NCBI RefSeq assembly: GCF_900104795.1
Contig: NZ_FNTG01000002.1
Location: forward strand, 3,559,264 to 3,623,263
Source of the DNA: Burkholderia sp. WP9
GTDB lineage: Bacteria; Pseudomonadota; Gammaproteobacteria; Burkholderiales; Burkholderiaceae
Reading direction: 5' to 3'
Length of the DNA stretch: 64,000 nt
A program made the position numbers and the translations under genes. Numbering within the stretch: the first letter of the stretch is position 1; each line of letters begins with the position of its first letter. The notes under the pieces are model-generated. The model saw only the letters and a list, made by a program, of their open reading frames with translations. It did not search any database and was not told where the DNA came from. Of this stretch, positions 1 to 7,977 are shown piece after piece.

Positions 1-856
1 GCAGAACGGCGCTGAGTAACGGCGTTTGTATGGGCTTGTCGTAGATCGCAACGCTGACAAGCGACCTTTGTTCTCCCAGACAGTCGAGAGCCGTTGCGAC
101 GGCTGCGGGCACTCCCGCTGCGTCATACGCCGCATCGACTCCATTTCCGTGGGTCTGGTCCAGAATCATCTCAGTGACATTGACGCGAGTCGGATCGATA
201 GTGCGAGCGCCCAGCGTCTCGACCGCTTTGCGACGTGTTTCGGATGGTTCGACGAGATCGATTTGCGTCAACCCCATGCCCTTGAGCGCGAACCAGAGAC
301 CAATTCCGATTGGGCCGCCGCCGAAGACAAGCGCACGGCTTTCTGGACCGACCTTGCCGAGCTTTGCGGCGTGATAGGCGACCGACATGGGTTCCACCAG
401 TGCGCCCATATCAACAGGAACGGAATCGGGAAGCTTGTGGACCATATTGCGGGGCACAACGGTGTATTCGGCCATCCCACCATCCGCCATCAGGCCGTGG
501 AAGCCAATGTGGTTGCATACGTTGTAGTAGCCACCTTTGCACGGTCTACACGTGCCACACCGATAGATAGGTTCGACCGCGACTTTGTCGCCTTCACGAA
601 TGTCGCTGACACCATTGCCGACCGCCGTGACAATGCCCGAAAACTCATGCCCGATGACAAGAGGCATCTTTTTCCCGGTCAGCGGATGTGGATCGGTTTT
701 GGGTATGAAAATCGGCCCGTCGTAATACTCGTGCAAGTCAGTACCGCAGATTCCGTTTCGACTCACTTTGATCTTGACTTCGCCGTCAGAGACGGAGGGT
801 TCCGGAATATCTTCAATCGAAAGTTCGCAATTGCCGTAATAGACCGCAGCTCGCAT
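1..856 (-). CDS. Zinc-dependent medium-chain alcohol dehydrogenase, butanediol dehydrogenase-like (3' end cut by window edge)
   Basis: The minus-strand frame is open from an ATG at 856 to the window edge, giving 285 residues of an expected 350 or so. It begins MRAAVYYGNCELSIEDIPEP and has the catalytic zinc motif GICGTDLHEY, the GHEFSGIV motif and structural-zinc cysteines in RCGTCRPCKGGYYNVC. A Rossmann FGGGPIGIG follows. The GTDLHEY signature and a glycine-tolerant loop before the GHE motif are typical of 2,3-butanediol/sorbitol-type dehydrogenases. It lies about 115 bp downstream of a luciferase-like monooxygenase on the same strand, so it probably oxidises or reduces an alcohol in that pathway. 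The substrate cannot be told from sequence. Confidence 0.85.
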   Translation of the reverse strand, partial: MRAAVYYGNCELSIEDIPEPSVSDGEVKIKVSRNGICGTDLHEYYDGPIFIPKTDPHPLTGKKMPLVIGHEFSGIVTAVGNGVSDIREGDKVAVEPIYRCGTCRPCKGGYYNVCNHIGFHGLMADGGMAEYTVVPRNMVHKLPDSVPVDMGALVEPMSVAYHAAKLGKVGPESRALVFGGGPIGIGLWFALKGMGLTQIDLVEPSETRRKAVETLGARTIDPTRVNVTEMILDQTHGNGVDAAYDAAGVPAAVATALDCLGEQRSLVSVAIYDKPIQTPLLSAVL

Positions 857-972
857 TTCTTGTCTCCATATGTCTTATTGCCTGCGCAGCAAAGGGTAGA
901 CAGCGGCATTCGTTCGAACTTCGATGAACCGATTCCGCTGCCAGACCCTACAGAAATGAGGCGCGGTGTGCT

Positions 973-2094
973 TTACGCCGGCTCGGCCGCTTTTTGTGCG
1001 TGGGCCGTTGCGCTGCGCAGGCCGGGCATGACTTCGGTTGCCAGCCGTCGCATCGTTTCCCATTCCCACTCGCGGTTTTTCCCTGCACCGTCCATTGAGG
1101 CCATCATCAGGCCGCCGAAGGGGCCCGTGCGTTCCCGTAAAGCGACAAGTTTGTCGAGGACCGTTTTCGGTGAACCGTAGACAACCATGCTTTCGATCAG
1201 TTGCTCGACGGTCACTTCGTTGTCGGGCTTCTTCGGGTCGTCTTTCATAACGGCGGTGTAGTCGACGGCCTTAAGAATTCTCCACATGTAGTCGAAGTAG
1301 TAGTAGCTGCTCCCTTCGGGATCCATCACGCGATCACGTGCTTCCGCGTCGCTTTCGGCAATGATCATATTGCGCGCGACTCTCCAGGCTTCGCCCGCGG
1401 ATTCGCGCCCAACTGCTTCGCAGCCCTCCACATACTTTTTCCAGTGGCTTGCGACGACGTATTCCGGACAGAAGTTAGCCGTCATTGCGCCGAAGCCCCG
1501 CATCGCGGCGACCTTCACACTGCTGGAGAAGGGCGACATCGCCGTCATCGAAATTTCCGGGAAAGGCTTCTGAAACGGCTTGGGCATGTACCCGACGCCG
1601 AGTTCGGGAATCACCGATTTCTTCAACGAAATAGTCCAGTGCTTTCCCTGAATGTCGTAGGGCGGGTCTTGCGACCAGATCTTGAGGATTGTGTCGATAG
1701 ATTCCATCATCCGCTCGTTCCGGTAAGGCGTGTCTTCGACGTCGAACATCTCCATGTCACTCGAGAGCCCGCCTGGTCCAATGCCGAAGATGAAGCGCCC
1801 CTTGGACATATGGTCGAACTGGGCGACTTCCGCCGCGACTAGCGCGGGATGATGATTCGGCAATGCGATCACGCCAGTGCCGAGTTTGATCTTCTTGGTC
1901 TGCCGAAGCACTGACGCGAGGAAAATGAGCGGCGCAGCTATCGGCTCAGTTTTACAGGACGTGTGTTCGCCGAAAAATGCTTCGTCGAAGCCGATCTCAT
2001 CCGCGTAGATTACCTTTTGCGCATCTTCCTCAATGGTTTCTCCCAGTGAACGGGTGGGAAGGTGAAGTGGCATGCCAAACAGACCGAGTTTCAT
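973..2094 (-). CDS. LLM-class (bacterial luciferase-like) flavin-dependent monooxygenase
   Basis: This 373-residue protein starts MKLGLFGMPLHLP and has the luciferase-like TIM-barrel landmarks: an N-terminal beta strand, DEIGFDEAFFGEHTSC near residue 35, LGTGVIALPNHHPALVAAEVAQFD, and GRFIFGIGPGGLSSD. Family members use reduced FMN supplied by a separate reductase to oxygenate small organic substrates. The flavin reductase gene directly upstream (2161-2691) is the obvious partner. The start has a good ribosome binding site (GGAG, 6 bases before the ATG at 2094). The barrel resembles limonene- or alkane-type monooxygenases in general layout, but the substrate is unknown. Confidence 0.85.
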   Translation of the reverse strand: MKLGLFGMPLHLPTRSLGETIEEDAQKVIYADEIGFDEAFFGEHTSCKTEPIAAPLIFLASVLRQTKKIKLGTGVIALPNHHPALVAAEVAQFDHMSKGRFIFGIGPGGLSSDMEMFDVEDTPYRNERMMESIDTILKIWSQDPPYDIQGKHWTISLKKSVIPELGVGYMPKPFQKPFPEISMTAMSPFSSSVKVAAMRGFGAMTANFCPEYVVASHWKKYVEGCEAVGRESAGEAWRVARNMIIAESDAEARDRVMDPEGSSYYYFDYMWRILKAVDYTAVMKDDPKKPDNEVTVEQLIESMVVYGSPKTVLDKLVALRERTGPFGGLMMASMDGAGKNREWEWETMRRLATEVMPGLRSATAHAQKAAEPA

Positions 2095-2160
2095 ATTGTC
2101 TCCAATTACTTTGTAGCGGAGCGGTCGCCCCGAGGTGAAGTCAGATAGGCTGGTAAAGGT

Positions 2161-2691
2161 TCAAGCGAGTGCAACTTCTCGTGATACGCCTGCGCTGGCT
2201 CCGTTGAACCAGACGAGCGGGTCCACTTCACGGTCGTAAAGGCGCACGGCGGTGACGCGCCCGATGAAGAGGGTGTGAGTGCCGTAGCCCACGTGATGGT
2301 CAAGTTCGCAGAAAATGGCGGCAGGGGCGCTGCTGAGATAGAGCAGGGAGTCGGTCCCTTCATACCAGTCGCCGGAGGCGAAGCGTTCGGTGCGCCGTGA
2401 TGACTGCGAGAACGGCAGGAGCAGGTCAAGGTGTGATTCACCGAGCAAGTTGACGCAGAACTTCCCGGTTGACTGGACGACCGAGTGCAGGCCGGCCCCT
2501 TGATTTGCAGAAACCAGCATGGATGGCGGATCCATCGAGACGGGAATGACAGCGGAGGCCGCCATGCCGTGAGGATTTCCACCGAGGTCACGGCCCGTCA
2601 CAAGGGTCACGGATGAAGCGATACGCCGCATTGCAGTGCGGAAGTCGGCCGCGAGTACCGGGTCGATCGTTAGGTCAGGTGTCTGATTCAT
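2161..2691 (-). CDS. Flavin reductase, HpaC/DIM6-NTAB family
   Basis: This 176-residue protein starts MNQTPDLTIDPVLAADFRTA at the ATG at 2691, preceded by AGGTGACCTC. A longer upstream start is less likely because it adds residues outside the family. It has the flavin-reductase pattern: MRRIASSVTLVTG, GMAASAVIPVSMDPPSMLVSAN, FCVNLL, and a C-terminal GRVTAVRL followed by PLVWFNG. Such enzymes reduce FMN or FAD with NAD(P)H and pass it to a two-component monooxygenase. It is the first gene of a unit with the luciferase-like enzyme 66 bp downstream. It could also serve the other luciferase-like enzymes in the window, which have no reductase of their own. Confidence 0.88.
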   Translation of the reverse strand: MNQTPDLTIDPVLAADFRTAMRRIASSVTLVTGRDLGGNPHGMAASAVIPVSMDPPSMLVSANQGAGLHSVVQSTGKFCVNLLGESHLDLLLPFSQSSRRTERFASGDWYEGTDSLLYLSSAPAAIFCELDHHVGYGTHTLFIGRVTAVRLYDREVDPLVWFNGASAGVSREVALA

Positions 2692-3004
2692 GAGGTCACC
2701 TCGTAATTGCAACAGTGGAAGGCACCCGATATAGAGCACGGGCCTTGCCAATGGAACAATTCACGCAAAATCAGACACTTGCGTTTCCTTGGTGTGTTGC
2801 GTGCGCGACACCGTGCGACACTACTGTCGCGAGAGGATCGGTCTCAGCGCCTGAGGCGGCCATATGGTCGAGAAACATGCCGTGTACACCGCTAGTGGTT
2901 AACCACAATGAAATGACAGGTCTTATCGGGCGGGCTCTTATGAGTAGGCACAGCGAACAAAGACGTTGGCGGTCCACTTGCCCTCCAGGCTGAAACAACT
3001 GAAG
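2692..3004. other. Intergenic region upstream of the flavin reductase/monooxygenase unit
   Basis: No convincing gene is present in these 313 bp. The region must hold the promoter of the minus-strand flavin reductase unit. It contains the palindrome described at 2895-2906. Confidence 0.5.
2895..2906. promoter_or_regulatory. 12-bp perfect palindrome, possible operator
   Basis: GTGGTTAACCAC is a perfect palindrome about 205 bp upstream of the flavin reductase start. The core TGGTTAACCA resembles the TGGT-ACCA type of site used by FadR-like GntR repressors. No GntR gene lies nearby in the window, so its role is a guess. Confidence 0.3.
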
Positions 3005-3712
3005 TCAGTCGTCGTCGCCTGCCACCGGGGCGACACTCAGGTTACGGAAGTAAGCAATGGTTCCAGACTCAATCCAGAGGCCGACGCCACCGCGTTGGTC
3101 GTGCCCGAGCTTCATGTCGTTGATCACTATTGTGGGACGGGGCTGACGATTCAGATGAAGTTGCGCGCGGTTCCCAAAGACCGTGATCTTCATATGTATC
3201 CACTGTGCCGGCGCAATGTCCGCATAGGTTTCGTACATCTCGGGTGATTCGGAGCGCAGCCGAGCAAATGGATAATCCGGATGTGAAAAATACTGGACGG
3301 TATGGTTGCGTCGGACCTGATCGTCGGCGATGGCATTCGTCGGGCGAAGATAAATGCTCTCAAAACGAAGCCCTGCGTCTACCCGGAACGCAACACCAAC
3401 GAATCCACGGGCATATGACGGTGCATTGGGCGCTACCTGGCTAGCCACCTCGACTTCTATCGTCCCATCATGAAAATCTAGTGGCAACCACGCCATGAAA
3501 TGCCGGTCGGTTAGCTGTTCTCTGGTCGGGTCTTGATATGCCGACGTCGGCATAGTGATTTCTAGTGATTGCTCACCGAGAAAAGTTGCATTGCTGAGCG
3601 AAACACCCGAGAGACGGAAGGCGTGCGGAGCGCCGAATGTGCTCATGGTCGAGGCGAGTTGCACGGCATGCTTTGCAGAGACGCTGGAATCCTCTTCATC
3701 ACAACGCTTCAT
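3005..3712 (-). CDS. Hypothetical protein with concanavalin A-like (LamG/DUF1080-type) fold
   Basis: The protein is about 235 residues from the ATG at 3712; a GTG at 3745 would add eleven residues, and the true start is uncertain. The sequence alternates short beta strands: FHDGTIEVEVASQVAP, ARGFVGVAFRVDA, FESIYLRPTNA, WIHMKITVFGNRAQLHLN, then GGVGLWIESGTIAYFRNLSV at the C-terminus. This order (GTIEVE, GFVGVAFR, YLRP, W-KI, G-VGLW, FRNL) is that of glucanase-like jelly-roll domains of the DUF1080 kind. No signal peptide is seen. It follows the broken hydrolase gene on the same strand, 140 bp downstream of its stop. Function unknown. Confidence 0.6.
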   Translation of the reverse strand: MKRCDEEDSSVSAKHAVQLASTMSTFGAPHAFRLSGVSLSNATFLGEQSLEITMPTSAYQDPTREQLTDRHFMAWLPLDFHDGTIEVEVASQVAPNAPSYARGFVGVAFRVDAGLRFESIYLRPTNAIADDQVRRNHTVQYFSHPDYPFARLRSESPEMYETYADIAPAQWIHMKITVFGNRAQLHLNRQPRPTIVINDMKLGHDQRGGVGLWIESGTIAYFRNLSVAPVAGDDD

Positions 3713-3885
3713 ATCCACTAAATTTCTGATTTCATGCGGCCACACTGGACGTCACCATGTTTTCATTGCAGGCGCACTGGCGGAGCCGGTTGATTAGGTC
3801 GTGTCTGCGCGCCGATTGTCCGAAAAGCGCGATTGTTCATTCCGCCTTCGGAAGCACCTTCGCCGATGGCGGGTTGTCAGCTTGC

Positions 3886-4055
3886 TCATTCATCCAGAAA
3901 GGCACGGAGATCAGCCGAAAATTTATTTGGATTTTTGAACATCAGGAAGTGGTCCCCATGCTCTGCGTCGGAGTAGTTGTACAGTTTTGCGCCAGGTATT
4001 ACGGATTGTGCCCAACGCTGACTTGGCAAGTTGTTGCTCTGTTCGCCGGAAAAGA
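3886..4055 (-). pseudogene. 3' fragment of an alpha/beta hydrolase gene cut by IS66
   Basis: Read on the minus strand, this piece encodes about 56 C-terminal residues ending with a stop at 3886-3888, including SDAEHGDHFLMFKNP, which has the usual surroundings of the catalytic histidine of an alpha/beta hydrolase. It has no start of its own. Joining base 7110 to base 4047 (removing the IS and one copy of the 8-bp duplication) restores one continuous frame with the 5' fragment, giving 311 residues with ...PVAIFS-GEQSNNLP... across the join. Confidence 0.85.
4048..4055. repeat. Target-site duplication, left copy, of the IS66 element
   Basis: GGAAAAGA directly precedes the left inverted repeat and is repeated exactly at 7110-7117 directly after the right one. 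Eight bases is the usual IS66 duplication length. Confidence 0.95.
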
Positions 4056-4142
4056 GTAAGCGTCATTTGAAGGCCGTATCGACATCGACGTTGAGAGTGT
4101 CCAAAGTGATGTCCATCACTTCGAGTAGTGGGGACCACTTTG

Positions 4143-4556
4143 ATGACAGAGACCGGCAGAGCTGGAAGCCGCAAGGGGCGGCCGAATTACGCGCCTGAAT
4201 TCCGGCGTGAAGTTGCAGTGGCCGCGTGTGAGCCGGGCATCTCGGTGGCGAAGCTCGCGCAGTCGCACGGTCTGAATCCGAACATGGTGTTCAAGTGGCG
4301 CAGGCAATACCTTGCCGACCTGCCGGGCAACAAGAGGGAGAGCGAAGCGGCAGTGTTCGTTCCGGTGGCGATATCGCCGGATGATTCGATGGCGGTTTCG
4401 TCGCTACCGGTGCCGACAGCGCAATTGCCATTGCGCGCACAGGAAGCCGCGACTTCAGGTATCGAGATCGAGCTCAATGGCGCACGCGTGCGAGTGAGCG
4501 GGAAGGTAGACCCAGCCCAGCTGCGACTGGTGCTGCATTGCCTGAGGCCGGCATGA
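4143..4556 (+). CDS. tnpA: IS66 accessory protein TnpA (helix-turn-helix)
   Basis: This protein is 137 residues from the ATG at 4143; a GTG at 4128 is possible. The N-terminal half, [45 protein letters not shown], is the helix-turn-helix shared by IS66 OrfA and IS3-type OrfA proteins. The rest is a less conserved tail ending in [11 protein letters not shown]. It is required with TnpB for IS66 movement. Its stop overlaps the tnpB start (ATGA at 4553-4556), which indicates translational coupling. Confidence 0.93.
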   Translation: MTETGRAGSRKGRPNYAPEFRREVAVAACEPGISVAKLAQSHGLNPNMVFKWRRQYLADLPGNKRESEAAVFVPVAISPDDSMAVSSLPVPTAQLPLRAQEAATSGIEIELNGARVRVSGKVDPAQLRLVLHCLRPA

Positions 4557-4900
4557 TCGCGCTGCCGACCGGCACCCGCATCTGGCTCGCCGCCGGCGTC
4601 ACCGACATGCGCCGTGGCATGGATGGTCTGGCTGCACTGGCGCAGGTGGCGCTTGAGCAAGACCCGTTCTCGGGCCACGTGTTCGCCTTCCGTGGTCGCC
4701 GGGGCGATCTGGTGAAACTGCTGTGGTGGAGTGGCGATGGAATGAACCTGTACGTCAAGCGCCTGGAGCGAGGCCGTTTCATCTGGCCGCAGGCCGACGC
4801 GGGATGCATCCATCTGTCGGCGGCACAACTGTCGATGCTGCTCGAAGGCATCGACTGGCGACGCCCCGAACGGACGTGGAAGCCCACATGCGCCGCGTAA
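4553..4900 (+). CDS. tnpB: IS66 Orf2 protein TnpB
   Basis: This 115-residue protein has the typical IS66 TnpB sequence: [20 protein letters not shown], then [51 protein letters not shown]. The start at 4553 overlaps the tnpA stop. The biochemical role of TnpB is not well known, but IS66 transposition needs it. The length matches the family. Confidence 0.95.
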   Translation: MIALPTGTRIWLAAGVTDMRRGMDGLAALAQVALEQDPFSGHVFAFRGRRGDLVKLLWWSGDGMNLYVKRLERGRFIWPQADAGCIHLSAAQLSMLLEGIDWRRPERTWKPTCAA

Positions 4901-4941
4901 ATTTGCCCCCACTTCTGCGCGTGCCTGGTAAACTCCCAGGC

Positions 4942-6483
4942 ATGCCAGTCAGCCGACTCCCCGACGACATCGATACACTCAAGCGCATGCTTGTCTCGCG
5001 CGAAGAAACCATCGCGCGCCTGCTTGCCGAGATCTCGCGTCTGAAGCGCTGGCAGTACGGACGCTCGTCGGAGCGCATGGCAGAACTGGCGGGACAACTG
5101 CAGCTCGCACTCAGTGACGGGGCACTGCCGCAGCAGGATGCCGTGGCGGCACCGGCGCCAGAACCGGTGCCGGATGAACCGGTAGACACGACAGCGCCGG
5201 TGGTTCCGCTACGCCGCCGCTCGCGCGAATTCCCTGCGCACCTGCCACGCGAGGTGGTGGAGCACAAGCCACAGGGCTGCGACTGCCCCGAATGCGGCGG
5301 CCGGCTGCGCAAGCTGGGTGAAGACGCTTCCGAGATGCTGGACTACGTGCCGGGATACTTCCGGGTGATCCGCCATGTGCGCCCCCGGCTGAGCTGCAGC
5401 CGTTGTGCGAAGGTCGTCCAGGAAGCGGCGCCGCCGCGCCCGATCGCACGCGGCATGGCCGCAGCCGGCCTGCTCGCGCAGGTGGTGGTTGCCAAGTACG
5501 CCGACCATACGCCGTTGTACCGGCAGGCAGGAATCTATCGCCGTGCCGGCATTGAACTCGACCGTGCCACGCTGGCCTCGTGGGTTCGCGAGTCCGCCGC
5601 ACTGCTGCGGCCGCTGGCGGATGCCGTCGGCCGGTATGTACGTGAGGCGCAAAAAATCCATACGGATGACACGCCCGTCCCGGTGCTGGAACCCGGACGC
5701 GGCAAGACGCGTACGGCACGGTTGTGGACGTATGTACGCGATGACCGGCCGGCGGGCAGCCGGGCACCCCCGGCGGTCTGGTACCAGTACTCGCCCGACC
5801 GTAAGGGAGAGCGACCCCGTACGCATCTGCAGGGCTGGTCGGGCATCCTGCAGGCAGATGCCTATAGTGGCTACGATGCGCTGTACCGCGATGGCACGAT
5901 CATCGAGGCAGCGTGCTGGGCGCATGTGCGGCGCAAGTTCTACGACCTGTACGAACTGGAGCGTTCGCCGGTGGCGCAGGAGGCACTCAACCGCATCGCG
6001 GCCCTGTATGCCATCGAGCGCGAGGTGCGCGGCCGCAAGCCGGAGGTCCGGCAGTCGGTGCGCATGACGCGGGCATTGCCGCTCGCAGGTGCGCTGAAGG
6101 ACTGGCTCGAACATACGCTCGCGCAGGTCTCGGTGAAGTCGGGCCTCGGAAAGGCGATCCGGTATGCGCTGGGGAACTGGCCTGCGCTGGTGCGCTACTG
6201 TGAAGACGGACGCATCGAGATAGATAACAACACCGCGGAGCGATCAATCAGGCCGCTGGTTCTCGGCAGGCGCAACTATCTGTTTGCCGGTTCTGACGGC
6301 GGTGGACAGAGTGCGGCGGTTATCTACAGCCTGATCGGCACGGCACGCCTGAATGGTATCGAACCGTATGCGTATCTGCGTACGGTGTTCGAGCGGATTG
6401 CCGATCATCCCATCAACCGGATTGACGAGTTGCTGCCGTGGCATTTGATGCCGGTGAAGCAACCGGTCCAGCAGGCTGCGTGA
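4942..6483 (+). CDS. tnpC: IS66 transposase TnpC (DDE)
   Basis: The protein is 513 residues from MPVSRLPDDIDTLKRMLVSR at 4942. An in-frame ATG at 4888 overlaps the tnpB end and would add 18 residues. The N-terminus is a leucine-rich coiled coil (ETIARLLAEISRLKRWQYGRSSE). A zinc-binding CPECGGRLRKLG follows near residue 115, and the DDE catalytic core starts at IHTDDTPVPVLEPG, continues through QADAYSGYDALY and WAHVRRKFYDLYE, and ends with NNTAERSIRPLVLGRRNYLFAGSDGG. The frame is intact throughout, so the enzyme is probably functional. Confidence 0.95.
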   Translation: MPVSRLPDDIDTLKRMLVSREETIARLLAEISRLKRWQYGRSSERMAELAGQLQLALSDGALPQQDAVAAPAPEPVPDEPVDTTAPVVPLRRRSREFPAHLPREVVEHKPQGCDCPECGGRLRKLGEDASEMLDYVPGYFRVIRHVRPRLSCSRCAKVVQEAAPPRPIARGMAAAGLLAQVVVAKYADHTPLYRQAGIYRRAGIELDRATLASWVRESAALLRPLADAVGRYVREAQKIHTDDTPVPVLEPGRGKTRTARLWTYVRDDRPAGSRAPPAVWYQYSPDRKGERPRTHLQGWSGILQADAYSGYDALYRDGTIIEAACWAHVRRKFYDLYELERSPVAQEALNRIAALYAIEREVRGRKPEVRQSVRMTRALPLAGALKDWLEHTLAQVSVKSGLGKAIRYALGNWPALVRYCEDGRIEIDNNTAERSIRPLVLGRRNYLFAGSDGGGQSAAVIYSLIGTARLNGIEPYAYLRTVFERIADHPINRIDELLPWHLMPVKQPVQQAA

Positions 6484-6485
6484 CG

Positions 6486-7079
6486 ATGACATTGACTCGC
6501 AAACCCGCGTTACGCGCGGTCAACTCACCGGCACCGGTCTACCAACTGCACATCGAGCTGAAGTATCTGAAGCCGGCGGTCTGGAGGCGGGTTCTGGTCC
6601 CCGCCTCGATCAAGCTGCCGAAGCTGCATGTCCTGCTGCTGTGGGCGATGGGCTGGGATGGCGGCCATCTGCACGAATTCGTGTTCGGCGACATCAACTA
6701 CGGGGTGCCCGATCCGGACTTCCCGAGTGACCCTCCGATGCTCAACGAAGCGCGGGTGAGCCTGGGCCGTGCGCTCGGTGCGCTGAAGTCATTCACCTAC
6801 ATCTACGATTACGGTGACAACTGGCAGCATCGTGTGAAGGTCGAGAAGGTCCTGCCGCCTGATCCTGAGTTGCGCTCGCCCATCTGCCTGGGCGGCCGCA
6901 ATGCCTGTCCGCCGGAAGATGTTGGCGGTGTACCCGGCTACATCGAGTTCCTCGACGCGATCATCGATCCCGCTCATGAGGAACACCACCGGTTGCTCGA
7001 CTGGTGCGGCGGTAGTTTCGATCCTTCTGCCTTTGACCTCCAAGGCCTCAACGAACGCCTCTTCGAGATCAAATTCTGA
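6486..7079 (+). CDS. Plasmid pRiA4b ORF-3 family protein, IS66 passenger gene
   Basis: This 197-residue protein starts MTLTRKPALRAVNS at 6486, right after the tnpC stop, and ends 30 bp before the element end. It has the hallmarks of the pRiA4b ORF-3 family: YQLHIELKYLKPAVWRRVLVP, LLLWAMGWDGGHLHEF, TYIYDYGDNWQHRVKVEK, CLGGRNACPPEDVGGVPGY. The family is often found with transposons and toxin-like loci, and its molecular role is not established. Because it is inside the inverted repeats, it moves with the element. Proximity to tnpC suggests co-transcription. Confidence 0.9.
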   Translation: MTLTRKPALRAVNSPAPVYQLHIELKYLKPAVWRRVLVPASIKLPKLHVLLLWAMGWDGGHLHEFVFGDINYGVPDPDFPSDPPMLNEARVSLGRALGALKSFTYIYDYGDNWQHRVKVEKVLPPDPELRSPICLGGRNACPPEDVGGVPGYIEFLDAIIDPAHEEHHRLLDWCGGSFDPSAFDLQGLNERLFEIKF

Positions 7080-7082
7080 TCG

Positions 7083-7883
7083 TCAAGACGGCCGCCAAAT
7101 GTCGCTTACGGAAAAGATGGCGACAGGTATATTCATCTTGTGTTTGATGACGTCGCGCCAGTCGTTCATTGCATGATCAAACAGTACGCGTGACAGCGCT
7201 TTCGGATCATTCTTCACGAACTCATTGGCAAAGCTTTCGGAGTTGATGAAATAGGGAGAGTCCATTTGCGAATAGCGTTCGATCGCCTTCATGTCGACTA
7301 TGAGATTGTTGGTGGGCGCCCCTTCAGTGAAAGCGGCAACCATTCTTTCTACCGAGGTCGTCATCCCACCAGCGTTACGCCGTTCTTCTTCCGACCAGTT
7401 TGAATGGGCATAGATCGAAATCGGTTCATCGACAAACGCCGCTTTTCGAATACTCCCGGTTCCGAATAGATCCACATAGCTCCACAAGACAGCGGCTCCC
7501 ATCGACCAGCCGCAATAGTTTGCCTTCTGCAAGCGCAGGTGGTCGCCAAAATCCCTCAGGTCGACGGCGTATCTGGCGATCCGATTGCCATAGTCGACAC
7601 GCTGTGAAAGTCCTTGATTTCGGACATCGAGCACATAAACCCGGTAGTGCCGCTTCAGTGCGTAAAGAAGGTTTACGTATTGCGCGCCGTTGCCGGACCA
7701 GCCGGGGATGAAGACAAGAGGCTCGCCCGCGCCGGCGGCCCAATAGGCTAGCCTGACGCCGTCACTCGTGGTGAAGTGGCCAATGCAGAGGTCGGCGAAC
7801 TCTGACAGCTTTGATGGAAAGTCGCTCAAGGCTTGAGGAAAAGTAAAGTCCTTGCCGAGGACATCAAGTGCCGAATTAGTCAT
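7083..7883 (-). pseudogene. 5' part of an alpha/beta hydrolase gene interrupted by IS66
   Basis: The original reading frame runs from the ATG at 7883 to base 7110, and the frame then reads nine codons into the IS end before a stop at 7083. It has a hydrolase fold: YWAAGAGEPLVFIPGWSGNGAQY (oxyanion loop), DVRNQGLSQ, and nucleophile elbow YCGWSMGAAV with serine in GWSMG. The C-terminal catalytic-histidine segment now lies at 3886-4055. The readable product of 266 residues ends in IFSVSDIWRPS and lacks that histidine, so it should be inactive. The intact gene would have been divergent from the LysR gene at 7978. Confidence 0.9.
7110..7117. repeat. Target-site duplication, right copy, of the IS66 element
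   Basis: GGAAAAGA follows the right inverted repeat and matches 4048-4055 exactly. Confidence 0.95.
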
Positions 7884-7977
7884 GGGAAAAAGTGGTCGAC
7901 GGATCGTGCAGTATCCGCTTGAGTCAATCTATGATAAATGGTCAAATTAGAAGAACATTTGAAACAAAACGGATGCA

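Larger units (their letters stand above)
4056..7109 (+). mobile_element. Complete IS66-family insertion sequence with a passenger gene (3054 bp)
   Basis: The element is bounded by imperfect terminal inverted repeats of 22 bp, 19 of which match (left 4056-4077, right 7088-7109, both beginning GTAAGCG read inward). It carries tnpA, tnpB and tnpC in the standard IS66 order plus a fourth gene of the plasmid pRiA4b ORF-3 type before the right end. Intact inverted repeats, open transposase genes and identical 8-bp flanks suggest a recent insertion. It lies inside an alpha/beta hydrolase gene transcribed the opposite way. Confidence 0.95.

Noticed and set aside
26..1180. Long plus-strand open frame of 384 residues at the left end
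   Set aside because: It lies opposite a clear zinc alcohol dehydrogenase gene and the LLM gene end; its sequence has no family-like pattern.
2771..2998. Minus-strand frame of 75 residues upstream of the flavin reductase
   Set aside because: No recognisable features; it lies in the promoter region.
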